In this document: positions 22,360 through 32,218 of the stretch, piece by piece | Position numbering within the stretch: position 1 is the first letter of the stretch | How the letters are laid out: each line of letters begins with the position of its first letter | Assembly: GCF_003385515.1 (NCBI RefSeq) | Contig: NZ_QNVT01000019.1 | Coordinates: 58,525-122,524, forward strand | From: Chryseobacterium pennae | Lineage (GTDB): Bacteria; Bacteroidota; Bacteroidia; Flavobacteriales; Weeksellaceae | Direction: 5' to 3' | DNA length: 64,000 nt | Made by a program: the position numbers and the translations under genes | The notes under the pieces: generated by a model | What the model was told of the DNA's origin: nothing | The model's database searches: none | The model's input: only the letters and a program-made list of their open reading frames with translations

Positions 22360-25218
22360 ATGAATACAGAACAGTTTGTGAGCCGTCACATTTCCTTAAA
22401 TGAAGCCGATAAACAGGCGATGTTGGAAAAACTTGGCGTTTCTAGTATTGAAGAGTTAATTTCTCAGACCATTCCTTCTTCCATCCGTTTAGAAAAAGAT
22501 CTTGAGATCTCAGAACCGCTTTCGGAGTACGAAATGCTGAATCACTCTAAAGAGTTGGCATCAAAGAACACTGATTATACAAGTTATATCGGTTTCGGAT
22601 ACCACAATACCCTTTTACCATCAGCTATTCAGAGAAATATCTTTGAAAATCCTAGTTGGTATACTGCATATACACCATATCAGGCAGAAATTGCACAGGG
22701 AAGACTGGAAGCTCTTCTTAATTTCCAGACTGTAGTGTGTGATCTTACAGGATTCGGTCTTGCTAACGCCTCTTTGTTGGATGAATCTACTGCAGCTGCT
22801 GAAGCAATGCACATGTTCTTTAACAACAGAACGAAAGACCAGAAGAAAGGAGAAGCTAATAAGTTCTTTATTTCTGACCTTGTATTACCTCAGACAATCT
22901 CCGTATTGAGAACTAAAGCTGAAGGGTTAGGAATTGAAGTGGTTGTGGGTGACCACAAGACGCATGCATTTGATGCTTCTTACTATGGTGTTCTATTACA
23001 ATATCCTGGTAAAAACGGAATTGTTCTGGATTATACAGAAAACATTGTTGAATATAAAAAAATAGACCTTCAGGTAGCCGTTGCATGTGATCCTATGGCA
23101 TTGGTGAAATTGAAATCACCGGCTGAAATGGGTGCTGACTGTGCAGTAGGAACTTCTCAGAGATTTGGTATTCCATTAGGGTACGGAGGTCCTCACGCGG
23201 CATTCTTTGCTTGTAGAGAAGAATATAAAAGAGATATCCCTGGAAGAATTATTGGGGTTTCTCAGGATATGTACGGAAGACGTGCATTAAGAATGGCATT
23301 ACAGACAAGAGAACAACATATTAAGAGAGAGAAGGCAACTTCAAACATCTGTACTGCTCAGGTTCTTTTAGCGGTAATGGCGGGAATGTATGCTGTTTAC
23401 CACGGTCCAAAAGGATTAAATTATATCGCTGATCAAATCCATTTTAAAGCAAATGCTTTGAAAGGAGGGCTTGCAGCATTAGGATATCAGGTAGTAGAAG
23501 AGCCTATCTTTGATACAGTGAAAATCACGATGCCTGAAGAAGAAAAAGGAAGGCTGATGAGAATGATGCAGGATCACAGACTTAACCTTAACTATTTCAC
23601 AGAAGGGGTGGTAAGTATTGCGATCAACGAAAGTACTACATTAGAGAAATTAAACTATCTGATGGCTTCTTTCGCTCAGTTCAAAGACAAGCAGACTTTC
23701 AAATTAGAAATCAAAGAAGGATACAGCATTCCTGAAGAAAACCTGAGAAAAGATCAGATTCTTACAGAAGAAGTATTCAACAGATACCATACGGAAACAG
23801 AATTGATGCGTTACATCAAGCGTCTTGAGAGAAAAGATTTATCGTTGACACACTCAATGATTTCTTTAGGATCTTGTACGATGAAACTGAACGCTGCGAC
23901 TCAAATGTTGCCACTTTCATGGGCAGATTGGGGAAGTGTACACCCATTTGTACCGGTAGATCAGGCTGGAGGATATCAGCAGATGATTGCAGAACTTGAA
24001 AAAGATCTGGCAACAATCACTGGTTTCGCAGGAACTTCATTACAGCCAAATTCCGGAGCTCAGGGAGAATATGCAGGATTAATGGTCATCAGAGAATACC
24101 ATATTTCAAGAGGAGATCACCACAGAAATGTAGTATTGATTCCTCAGTCTGCACACGGAACCAACCCGGCTTCTGCTGCAATGGCAGGAATGAAAATCGT
24201 AGTTGTGAAAAACCTTGAAAACGGGGAAATCGACTTCGAAGATCTTAAAGCTAAAACAGAATTACATTCAGCGAACTTATCAGCTGTAATGATTACATAT
24301 CCGTCTACTTACGGATTCTTTGATGCTAACATCAAGGAAATTACTAACCTGATCCACGAGCACGGAGGACAGGTGTATATGGATGGTGCTAACATGAATG
24401 CTCAGGTAGGATTTACAAGTCCGGGAAACATTGGAGCAGACGTTTGTCACTTAAATCTTCACAAGACTTTTGCAATTCCTCACGGAGGTGGAGGTCCTGG
24501 AGTAGGTCCAATCTGTGTTGCGAAGCACCTGGTGCCGTTCCTTCCTTCCAATGCAAATATCAAAATCGGAACTAAAGAAGCAATCGATGGTATTTCTGCA
24601 GCACCTTACGGTTCAGGATTAATCCTGAATATTTCTTATTCTTACATCAAGATGTTAGGAACTGAAGGCCTGAAAAAAGCTACCGGACATGCAATTATGA
24701 ATGCTAACTACCTTAAGGTAATTTTAGCTGAGCATTTCCCAATTTTATATTCAAACGAAAACGGAAGAGTGGCTCACGAATGTATCGTAGATTTCCGTCA
24801 GTTCAAATCTTTAGGAATTGAAGTGGCTGATGTGGCGAAGAGATTAATGGATTATGGCTTCCATGCTCCTACAGTTTCTTTCCCTGTGGCAGGAACATTA
24901 ATGATTGAGCCTACAGAATCTGAAAGCAAGTCTGAAATCGATCGTTTTGCAGAAGCTTTAATCTCTATCAAGCATGAAATTGATGAGATTGCTAACGGAC
25001 AGGCTGATCAGGCCAATAACGTATTGAAAAACGCTCCTCACACAGAACAATTGGTGATCTCTGATTCTTGGGATAAACCATACAGCAGAGAAAAGGCAGC
25101 TTATCCATTAGAGTGGGTAAGAGACCACAAATTCTTCGCTTCTGTATCAAGAGTAGATGAAGCTTACGGAGACAGAAACTTAGTATGTACTTGTGAGCCG
25201 ATTGAAGCTTATATGTAA
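22360..25218 (+). CDS. gcvP: Glycine dehydrogenase (decarboxylating), P-protein of the glycine cleavage system
   Basis: The 952-residue protein has the full length of the single-chain P-protein. The PLP-binding lysine is Lys702 in NLHKTFAIPHGGGGPGVGP. Other marks are FIGFGYHNTLLPS-like residues near 82, PYQAEIAQGRLEALLNFQT and GSCTMKLNAATQM. It decarboxylates glycine and passes the aminomethyl group to lipoylated H-protein. The genes for T and H proteins are not adjacent, which is common. It stands alone with its own promoter and a terminator. Confidence 0.97.
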   Translation: MNTEQFVSRHISLNEADKQAMLEKLGVSSIEELISQTIPSSIRLEKDLEISEPLSEYEMLNHSKELASKNTDYTSYIGFGYHNTLLPSAIQRNIFENPSWYTAYTPYQAEIAQGRLEALLNFQTVVCDLTGFGLANASLLDESTAAAEAMHMFFNNRTKDQKKGEANKFFISDLVLPQTISVLRTKAEGLGIEVVVGDHKTHAFDASYYGVLLQYPGKNGIVLDYTENIVEYKKIDLQVAVACDPMALVKLKSPAEMGADCAVGTSQRFGIPLGYGGPHAAFFACREEYKRDIPGRIIGVSQDMYGRRALRMALQTREQHIKREKATSNICTAQVLLAVMAGMYAVYHGPKGLNYIADQIHFKANALKGGLAALGYQVVEEPIFDTVKITMPEEEKGRLMRMMQDHRLNLNYFTEGVVSIAINESTTLEKLNYLMASFAQFKDKQTFKLEIKEGYSIPEENLRKDQILTEEVFNRYHTETELMRYIKRLERKDLSLTHSMISLGSCTMKLNAATQMLPLSWADWGSVHPFVPVDQAGGYQQMIAELEKDLATITGFAGTSLQPNSGAQGEYAGLMVIREYHISRGDHHRNVVLIPQSAHGTNPASAAMAGMKIVVVKNLENGEIDFEDLKAKTELHSANLSAVMITYPSTYGFFDANIKEITNLIHEHGGQVYMDGANMNAQVGFTSPGNIGADVCHLNLHKTFAIPHGGGGPGVGPICVAKHLVPFLPSNANIKIGTKEAIDGISAAPYGSGLILNISYSYIKMLGTEGLKKATGHAIMNANYLKVILAEHFPILYSNENGRVAHECIVDFRQFKSLGIEVADVAKRLMDYGFHAPTVSFPVAGTLMIEPTESESKSEIDRFAEALISIKHEIDEIANGQADQANNVLKNAPHTEQLVISDSWDKPYSREKAAYPLEWVRDHKFFASVSRVDEAYGDRNLVCTCEPIEAYM

Positions 25219-25240
25219 TTAGAATTTTTTCTAGATATAA

Positions 25241-25277
25241 CAAATCCCTTTCAGTAATGAGAGGGATTTGTATTTTT
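25241..25277 (+). terminator. Intrinsic terminator after gcvP
   Basis: CAAATCCCT and AGGGATTTG arms around an inner imperfect loop, followed by a T-rich run. Confidence 0.75.
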
Positions 25278-25331
25278 TGTAATTCTGCAAAGTCTCCTGA
25301 CTTTGTAAAGTGTTATGTATTATAATCTTAT

Positions 25332-25739
25332 TTATTTGCCTTTAATTAATGCCTCTAATCTAGACATCATATCATCCTTTTCCGTCAGCATTCTTTCGTA
25401 AAGAGCAATTTTTTCCTCATGAAGTTGGATAATTTTGTCCAATGGATTGATATTACATTTGTATTGCTCAGCATAGGCCACGGCATCATCTTGAAAGGTG
25501 TTTGCAATAATATTTATAGCTTGTTCCTCATCAAAATTCTGGAATGCTTCCACAGGAATTTTCAAAACTTCAGAAATTTTTTGAAGAAGAGGGTCTTCAA
25601 TAGTTTCTTTCTGTTCCAATAATGAGACTTTCTTTTGATTCCAGTCATCACCCAAATCCAATGCTAAAGATTCCTGTTTGATGCCCAGCATTTCTCTGAA
25701 TCTTTTTACGTTTCTTCCCTGATGTATTTTTTGTTCCAT
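25332..25739 (-). CDS. XRE-type helix-turn-helix regulator
   Basis: This 135-residue protein has an N-terminal helix-turn-helix (about residues 10-65: NVKRFREMLGIKQESLALDLG and WNQKKVSLLEQKE) of the XRE/Cro type, then a charged helical C-terminal part (LDKIIQLHEEKIALYERMLTEKDDMMSRLEALI) likely to form a coiled coil for dimerisation. This form is common in flavobacteria as a stand-alone regulator. No toxin or phage gene is adjacent, so its target is unknown. Confidence 0.8.
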   Translation of the reverse strand: MEQKIHQGRNVKRFREMLGIKQESLALDLGDDWNQKKVSLLEQKETIEDPLLQKISEVLKIPVEAFQNFDEEQAINIIANTFQDDAVAYAEQYKCNINPLDKIIQLHEEKIALYERMLTEKDDMMSRLEALIKGK

Positions 25740-25943
25740 TGGTGGTTTTTAAGCTTAATTGATGGTTCGGATAGTAAAGATAAAAAAATATATGGAAGCG
25801 TGAGGCTACTTTTGTAATTCAGTAGAAGCTTTGTTTTTGAATAATGAGTAAGTACATTCTATGGGGGGTCATTTAATTTTAGTGATTTTTTATAGTATTA
25901 ATGATAGTTATGTATATTTTTAATGAATACTTACTATTTTTTC

Positions 25944-25951
25944 TATTTTTG
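25944..25951 (+). promoter_or_regulatory. Candidate -7 element for the T9SS cargo gene
   Basis: TATTTTTG fits TAnnTTTG, 36 bases before the ATG at 25987. No convincing -33 element is seen. Confidence 0.4.
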
Positions 25952-25986
25952 CTGAAAATTAAAATTAATAACCAAATAACTTTTGG

Positions 25987-28900
25987 ATGAAAAAAATAAT
26001 CATCTTAGCTTTTTCCCTGGCATCTTTAATGGGATTTTCTCAAACGGGGTTACCTCAGAATTTAATTATTGACGGAACTTTTGGGATCCCTGATCCTGAA
26101 GATATGCTCTCACGGGATCTTAATAACGATAACAAAAAAGACATTCTGGTTAAAACCTATTACCGCAATCTTTTCTGGATAAAGAATAAAGGCAATGGAT
26201 TTGAACATCCGGAACTTATTTATGAATCTCCTGTTGAATATATTAATGATTTTGACAGTGCAGATTTTGATGGGGATGGAAAAGCGGATATTATTTTTAG
26301 TACTGCAAAAGGCCTGTTTCTCATGAAAGGAACTGGAGTTGGAGCTGCTGCTTCTTTCAGCCAGCCAGTTAAATTGGTAGATGAGAGTATTTCTCTTTTC
26401 AGGGTTGGTGATATCGATGGGGATGGAGATCAGGATATTTATTTTCATCAGCCTATCTCGGGAACATGGTTGATAAATAACGGAAATGGAATATTTACTC
26501 AGGGAGCACTTATTTTTACCTCTCTTCAAAAACCGGATTCTGTTATTCTGAAAGATCTGGATAATGATAACAAACCGGATCTTCTGGTTAGATTTAATGC
26601 GACAAGGATATTAAGGTGGTACAAAAATAATGGGAATGGGAGCTTTACCTTCAAACAGGAGATTGATGATTTTGCATTAGGTGAGTTTTTTGACCTTGGT
26701 GATGTGGATGGTGATGGAGATTTGGATATCATTCACCTATTTGAAAATGGGAATGTTAAACAGTTTAAATGATATAAAAATACAAATGGGGCAGGTACTT
26801 TCTCTCCCTCTATCTTAATATCCAATGTTCCTTATAAACCGTATACTGTGCAAAATGTAAAAAGGTTTGGAGTGAAAATGTTTGATCTTGATGCAGATGG
26901 TATGGAGGATCTTGTATTCTGTGTATTATGGGATAATAAATTATCATGGAAAAAGAACCTGGGGAACGGTATTTTCGGAGCTGAACAGATTGTTTCTCAA
27001 AATGCAATAAGAATTTCCCAGTTTGATGCTGCGGATTATAACAATGATTCAAAAATTGATTTAGTATCCGTTTCTGCAGGAGACAGTAAAGTTGCATGGT
27101 ACGAAGGAATTACCGGGACAGGCAATTTTTCTTCTGAGAAAATTCTTACAACAGATGTTTACGGGCTTTCATCAGTAGAAACAGGAGATATTGATGGGGA
27201 TGGGGACGCAGATATTGTAGCAATGTCTTCAAGTAAAATTTCATGGTTTAAAAATACAGATGGACATGGTGGCTTTTCAGATCAGCAGAAAATAATAAAA
27301 AATAATATGAAGTATGTTTCTGATATGTCGTTGGCTGATATTGATAATGACGGGGATACTGATATTATTTTTAATAAAGAATTGGATACCAATCCTACAA
27401 CATACAAATATGTATGGCTTGAGAATAATGGAACAGGAGATTTTAATACAGAACATACGATAGGAAATAGCCTGGGCCATCTTAATACAGTAGGTGATTT
27501 TAATGGCGATGGTAAGAAAGATTTTGCTTATATAGGAAATGCCACTAAACTGACTGTATTAATGAATACAGGTAATGGGAATTTTGGTGCTCCTACAGAA
27601 TTTTTGGATAGCATAACAAGTTATGTTACTTCATTTAAAAATGCTGATATGGATGGAGATGGAGATCTGGATCTTGTTATCGCTCTTTTAGATGGTAGCA
27701 TTATCTGGTATGAAAATGTAAACGGGCAGGGAAGTTTTACGGTAAAACATGTTGTCGCCAGCTCTTTGTTTGGATATATCAAACTTCATATAGCGGATTT
27801 GGATGGTGATGGAGATAATGATATTTCTTACGTAAATGATAATGGAAATAAAATAAGCTGGTTTGAAAATACTGATGGAGCAGGGAATTTCGGACAGGGG
27901 AAAATTGTAGGAGCCGGAACTGCAATAGGGCCATTCGCACTCACTACAATTGATATTGATGGTGATGGACTTAAGGATATTGTCACTAACTCTAAAACGG
28001 AACCAAAACTAAGATGGTATAAAAATAACGGCAATGGAATTTATGATAACGTTCCGAAATTAATTACCAATAATAATATGGGAATTGCAGCATCTTTGCT
28101 GAGTACCGATTTAAATGGAGACGGAAATAAGGAATTAGTGGTAGGATCAAAATACTTGGCTAATGATAAAGAATACATGATCTCATGGTTTGAAACGGGA
28201 GCTGCTTTCCAAAATAAAATAAAAGGAAAAGTACGGTATGATATTGATAATAACGGTTGTGATGTGAATGATATTTCAGCGACTATGATGATGGTCTCCA
28301 CACAGGATTCTGCTCATAAGTATTCCACTTTTACCAATGGGAACGGTGAATATTCACTCGTAGCAAAACAGGGGCAGTATAACACGTTTGTGGATAAGGT
28401 TCTTCCTGATTATAGTATAAACCCCCAAAATGATTCCTATAATTTTGCAGCAACCGGAACGACACGTACTGCTGATTTTTGTATTGCTCCCAATCAGGTA
28501 TATAAAGACATAGAAATGAGTATCTATCCGATTTTAACAGCCAGACCAGGATTTGATACAAAATACAAAATGATAATCATAAATAAAGGAACCCAGAAAG
28601 TGAGTGGAGATATTTCCTTCAGCTATAATAATGCAAAGATCAGTTTCCTTCAGGCTTCTGCCATACCTACATCACAAAATAATGGGAATATAATCTTTAA
28701 TTATCAGGATCTGGCACCGTTTCAAACAAAAACTATTGAGCTGAAATTTAATGTTCTTCCAATGCCGGCAAACAATATTGGCGAACAGCTGGGTGTGCAT
28801 GGAGCAGCCAATGTCATTGGTGATATAAATCCATCTGATAACGAATTTAATTTACTGCAAACTATTGTGGGATCTTATGATCCAAATGATATAACAGTTA

Positions 28901-29538
28901 TTGAAGGTCCGCAAGTGCTTTTACAGGATGTTGATAAATATCTGCATTATATCATCCGTTTTCAGAATACAGGAAACCATTTTGCAGAAAAAGTAAAGAT
29001 TCATAATCTTTTAGATTCCAAACTCGATAGCTCTACTTTAGTTTTGGAGTCTTATAGCCATGCAAACGAGGTAAAAATTACTGATGGACATGATATAGAG
29101 TTTAATTTCAATGGGATCTATCTTCCAGGGTCTAATGATGAACCAAATTCACATGGGTTTGTTACTTATAAAGTGAAGCCTAAAGCAAATGTTCAGGTAA
29201 ATGATATCATTAATGATACTGCTGATATCTATTTTGATTATAATCCGGCAATTGCTACTAATGTGGTCTCAACTAAGATTATTAATCAGACATTAGGAAC
29301 TCAGGAGCAATTGAAAAATAGTTTAAGGATTTATCCTAACCCAACTACTGGAATTATTACAATCAATACCCAGGCTATTTCTGAAAAGGTGGAAGTGTAT
29401 AATATGGCAGGACAAAAGCTGAAAGAATTTCAGGATGTAAACAAAATCGATATTACGGAGCTTCCGACAGGAATTTATATGCTGAATATTACCTCAAAGA
29501 ATAAAGAGGTGACTAAAGCTAAAGTTGTAAAGAAATAA
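25987..29538 (+). pseudogene. Large FG-GAP/VCBS-repeat T9SS cargo protein, interrupted by one in-frame TGA
   Basis: The frame is continuous for 1184 codons except for TGA at 26770-26772. Before it: a signal peptide (MKKIIILAFSLASLMGFSQ) and FG-GAP repeats with calcium-type loops (DFDGDGKAD, DIDGDGDQD). After it, in the same frame: more repeats, a beta-sandwich region and a type A T9SS sorting domain (IYPNPTTGIITI, VYNMAGQKLKEF, LPTGIYMLNI, ending KAKVVKK). Other repeats carry the block WYKN; here it reads stop-YKN, so a TGG Trp codon probably became TGA. An intact protein would be an exported, surface-attached beta-propeller. As written, the product loses its sorting domain. A sequencing error is possible. 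Confidence 0.85.
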
Positions 29539-29559
29539 AATCCGGTATCAATAAATAGG

Positions 29560-29590
29560 AACACCTCTCATTTTTGAGAGGTGTTTTTTA
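29560..29590. terminator. Terminator between convergent genes
   Basis: AACACCTCTCA, TTTT, TGAGAGGTGTT: perfect 11-base arms, then TTTTTT. It can serve the T9SS cargo gene and, in reverse, the small lipoprotein gene. Confidence 0.88.
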
Positions 29591-29604
29591 ATATATTAAT
29601 GCTA

Positions 29605-29778
29605 TTATCTTCTCTTATAGCTGTAAGCCACCAGAATGGCTACTCCCATAGTAAGAACAGTTATCATTGAAATCGTTTCAATGGAGATTCCACTTTTCAT
29701 CTGTGTGTTTTCTTTTTCACATGAATAAAAGAATAATACTGTCAATAAAAGACAGCTCGATAGTAATTTTCTGATCAT
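29605..29778 (-). CDS. 57-residue lipoprotein-like membrane mini-protein
   Basis: The minus strand from the ATG at 29778 gives a complete 57-residue frame. Residues 1-20 are a lipoprotein signal peptide (MIRKLLSSCLLLTVLFFYSC, lipobox ending at Cys20). Residues about 38-53 form a second hydrophobic helix (MITVLTMGVAILVAYSY) ending in basic KRR. A lipid anchor and a membrane helix in so short a chain is unusual and suggests a structural or regulatory peptide of the inner membrane. The stop lies 15 bases beyond a bidirectional terminator. No family recognised. Confidence 0.6.
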   Translation of the reverse strand: MIRKLLSSCLLLTVLFFYSCEKENTQMKSGISIETISMITVLTMGVAILVAYSYKRR

Positions 29779-29870
29779 AATTGCATTTGTTTGGTTATTA
29801 ATGTTTTATCATCAAAAAGTATACCGATTTTGTGGACTATATGTAAAGCGGTTTTTAGGAACTGCTATAT

Positions 29871-30302
29871 TTAGTTTTCGTTTATTTTCCGGGAGACTTT
29901 AGCAATCACCGCCTGATGTTGGAAATAATCAACAGTGGTAAGAATAATAAAAAATAAGCCGGGAATCACAAGTTCTATGATCAAATGTTGAACGAAGAAA
30001 TATAAAATTAGGAAAAGAATACCTGCATACAGCAGATTAAATAGGATGGGATAAAAGGCTTCAACCTTATACGTTAGAGTTTTTGCACTTTCATTGTAAA
30101 TAAAATATTCTTTGCCGGGTGATAATATCAGGGGAGATCTTTTTGAAAAATCGAGTTTAAAAAGACTGTCTTTTCCTGTAATTATATTGTCATGAATTTG
30201 TATATCATTTACTTCTCTTTCCATAAATGAATCGCGTGCAGCATCAGTGACATTTTTTGCAGTTGTTCCCTCTTTTATTTTTATTTTAAATGTATAGAAC
30301 AT
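29871..30302 (-). CDS. Hypothetical two-helix membrane protein, third gene of the AAA/YggS operon
   Basis: This 143-residue protein has a soluble N-terminal part (residues 1-80) and two hydrophobic segments (about 84-104 and 107-122: LFNLLYAGILFLILYFFVQ and LVIPGLFFIILTTV), then a basic tail. I do not recognise a family. It begins six bases after the YggS gene and so belongs to a three-gene operon with an AAA+ ATPase and YggS. Its role in that set is unknown. Confidence 0.65.
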   Translation of the reverse strand: MFYTFKIKIKEGTTAKNVTDAARDSFMEREVNDIQIHDNIITGKDSLFKLDFSKRSPLILSPGKEYFIYNESAKTLTYKVEAFYPILFNLLYAGILFLILYFFVQHLIIELVIPGLFFIILTTVDYFQHQAVIAKVSRKINEN

Positions 30303-30308
30303 ATTTCG

Positions 30309-31058
30309 TCATTTTTTACTCTTATCATTGTTTCCTTCATCCCAATAATAACTGTCCGGATAGATTCTTGCTCCAAATACAGCCGTTCCAACACGTATAA
30401 TAGTAGCTCCTTCTTCTATGGCGGCTTCAAGGTCACCACTCATTCCCATTGACAATTCCTTCATTTCGATGTTGGGAATATATTCACGGATGATTTGTTG
30501 TTGCAGGTTTTTAAGAATTTTAAAACACTGTCTTACTTTTTCACTTTCTGCGCTGAATAAGCCGATAGTCATCAATCCTTTTACTTTTAATGTAGAGAAT
30601 TCTGAAACCTTTCGGGTTAATTCAATGGTCTGGCTGGGATCTATTCCAAACTTGCTTTCCTCATTCGAAGTATTGACCTGAATCAAAACTTCAATTGTTC
30701 TGTTCTCAGCTAAAAGCCTTTGATGCAGTTTTTCTGCCAGATCCAGGCGGTCAAGCGACTGTATACAGGTTATGTCGTATTTCAGGATATCTTTAATTTT
30801 ATTGGTCTGAAGGTGTCCGATAAAATGATTGATGTGAGGCGTTTTTTTTAGCTCTTCATATTTCTCCTTCAGCTCCTGAACTTTATTTTCTGCAATGAGA
30901 GTCTGTCCGTTTTCCAAAGCAATTTTAATACGTTCTGCGGAAACTGTTTTGGTTGCTAATAGTAGTTTAACTTCATCAGGATTTCTTCCTGCTTTTTTAC
31001 AGGCATTCTGAATCCGGGTATCGATGACTTTCAGGTTGTGAAGGATGTCTTCTTTCAT
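30309..31058 (-). CDS. YggS-family pyridoxal-phosphate homeostasis protein
   Basis: The 249-residue protein is a single-domain PLP-binding barrel. The PLP lysine is Lys37 in LLLATKTVSAERI; other family marks are HFIGHLQTNKIKDIL, VLIQVNTSNEESKFG, LSMGMSGDLEAAIEEG and TIIRVGTAVFG. YggS/PLPBP buffers pyridoxal phosphate and has no known catalytic reaction. Its ATG overlaps the stop of the upstream AAA+ ATPase gene by four bases, so the two are translationally coupled. Confidence 0.95.
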   Translation of the reverse strand: MKEDILHNLKVIDTRIQNACKKAGRNPDEVKLLLATKTVSAERIKIALENGQTLIAENKVQELKEKYEELKKTPHINHFIGHLQTNKIKDILKYDITCIQSLDRLDLAEKLHQRLLAENRTIEVLIQVNTSNEESKFGIDPSQTIELTRKVSEFSTLKVKGLMTIGLFSAESEKVRQCFKILKNLQQQIIREYIPNIEMKELSMGMSGDLEAAIEEGATIIRVGTAVFGARIYPDSYYWDEGNNDKSKK

Positions 31059-31774
31059 GATCGGATGGTTTCTTTAGTTTCCAGCTTTTGAATAAGAGCT
31101 GTTTTCACAGCCGTTAAAGCATAATCCTTAGCCTCTGCAAAAGAAATGGAGTATTTCCTTTCAATGGATCTCATATCTTCAGGGAATCGATTGAGGAGAG
31201 TGTCATAAAAAGTATCCAGAAATTCTGGAGAAGGCATTTCATAATTGATTTTCAGCTGAAAACGTCTCAGTAGAGCTGTATCAATAATCTCAGGATGATT
31301 GGTGGCACATAGTAAAAGTGCGTTTTCAGGATAATAATCAATAAGCTGAAGCAAAGTATTGACTAATCGTCTCATTTCACCCACATCTTTATCATCACTG
31401 CCTCTTGCTTTTCCGATCTGATCCAGCTCATCAAGAAATAGAACAGATCTTTCCCTTCCGGCTTTATCAAATATCATTTTGATATTCTGAGAAGTTTCAC
31501 CTATTCGGGATGAAACAATATTACTTAAATTTAAAATGATAATATTTTTCCCCAGAGCACTTGCAATTGCTTTGGCAGTCATTGTTTTCCCACATCCTGA
31601 GCTTCCCTGAAGAAGAATCTTATGATTCACCGGAAGACCGTATTCCTGCAGTTCCTTGCTGTAGGTATGTTCCTTAATAAGCTGTACAAGCTGTTCCCTG
31701 TTGTTCTTACTGAGAAATACATCGTTAAGGTTTACCTGTTCTTTATCTTGAATAATGAGATTGTACAGATTCAT
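31055..31774 (-). CDS. AAA+ ATPase
   Basis: This 239-residue protein is a single AAA+ module. Walker A is GSSGCGKT (residues 57-64), Walker B VLFLDELD (111-118), sensor 1 is in LLCATNHPEI, and RR in ALLRRFQLKINY provides the arginine finger. The form resembles stand-alone SpoVK/FtsH-like AAA ATPases without a protease domain, which remodel proteins. It is first in a tight operon with YggS and a membrane protein. The substrate is unknown. Confidence 0.88.
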   Translation of the reverse strand: MNLYNLIIQDKEQVNLNDVFLSKNNREQLVQLIKEHTYSKELQEYGLPVNHKILLQGSSGCGKTMTAKAIASALGKNIIILNLSNIVSSRIGETSQNIKMIFDKAGRERSVLFLDELDQIGKARGSDDKDVGEMRRLVNTLLQLIDYYPENALLLCATNHPEIIDTALLRRFQLKINYEMPSPEFLDTFYDTLLNRFPEDMRSIERKYSISFAEAKDYALTAVKTALIQKLETKETIRS

Positions 31775-31802
31775 GGTAGCAATTAATGGTTCTAGATTCT
31801 AA

Positions 31803-31810
31803 CAAAGATA
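31803..31810 (-). promoter_or_regulatory. Candidate -7 element of the AAA/YggS operon
   Basis: The minus strand reads TATCTTTG, an exact TAnnTTTG, 29 bases before the ATG at 31774. The -33 site is not clear (TTTACG near the expected place). Confidence 0.45.
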
Positions 31811-31942
31811 AGGCTTTATTAAATGACGTAAACATCCTGATTGAGAATAAGCGGGTAGGCCAGGAATGAGTATGGGTGATTAATGATGAGTAATAAGTAA
31901 TGAGGTGGTTTTAGCAGATAATTTAAATATTAAGCTTAATTA

Positions 31943-31976
31943 CTATAAAAAATAAATCCGAACTAATGTTCGGATT
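31943..31976 (-). terminator. Terminator for a minus-strand small transcript
   Basis: Arms AATCCGAAC and GTTCGGATT around four bases; reading the minus strand, TTATTTTTTATAG follows. It lies about 160 bases beyond the 26-residue frame at 32138-32218, so a small transcript covering that frame could end here. Confidence 0.65.
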
Positions 31977-32037
31977 CATCATTTGGATATAAAAATTTGT
32001 TATGAAACTAAGATCTTTTTGTTTATGTTTTTGGGCC

Positions 32038-32058
32038 CTTTTACCTCATAGGTAAAAG
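32038..32058. repeat. Perfect inverted repeat in the small-transcript region
   Basis: CTTTTACCT, CAT, AGGTAAAAG. It has no T run on either strand and would lie in the untranslated part of the proposed minus-strand transcript. Confidence 0.5.
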
Positions 32059-32137
32059 AGCAATCTGATTTCTCAGAGTAAAAACATAAAACAATATAAT
32101 TAGTATAGTTTTGCTATAGGCTTATTTATTTGAGTGA

Positions 32138-32218
32138 TTAGTTTCTTTCTCTTCTTGCTGTCATGAAATATGATGAGAATACTACTAAACATGTTGCGAT
32201 ACCGATATAAGTTACCAT
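32138..32218 (-). CDS. 26-residue single-helix membrane peptide
   Basis: The minus strand from the ATG at 32218 encodes 26 residues. It has a hydrophobic helix of about 18 residues (YIGIATCLVVFSSYFMT) and a basic end (ARRERN), the topology expected of a small bitopic inner-membrane peptide. The rest of the 1000-base spacer is AT-rich and frameless, and a minus-strand terminator follows at 31943-31976. Short peptides of this form are usually missed in annotation. Chance occurrence cannot be excluded. Confidence 0.4.
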   Translation of the reverse strand: MVTYIGIATCLVVFSSYFMTARRERN

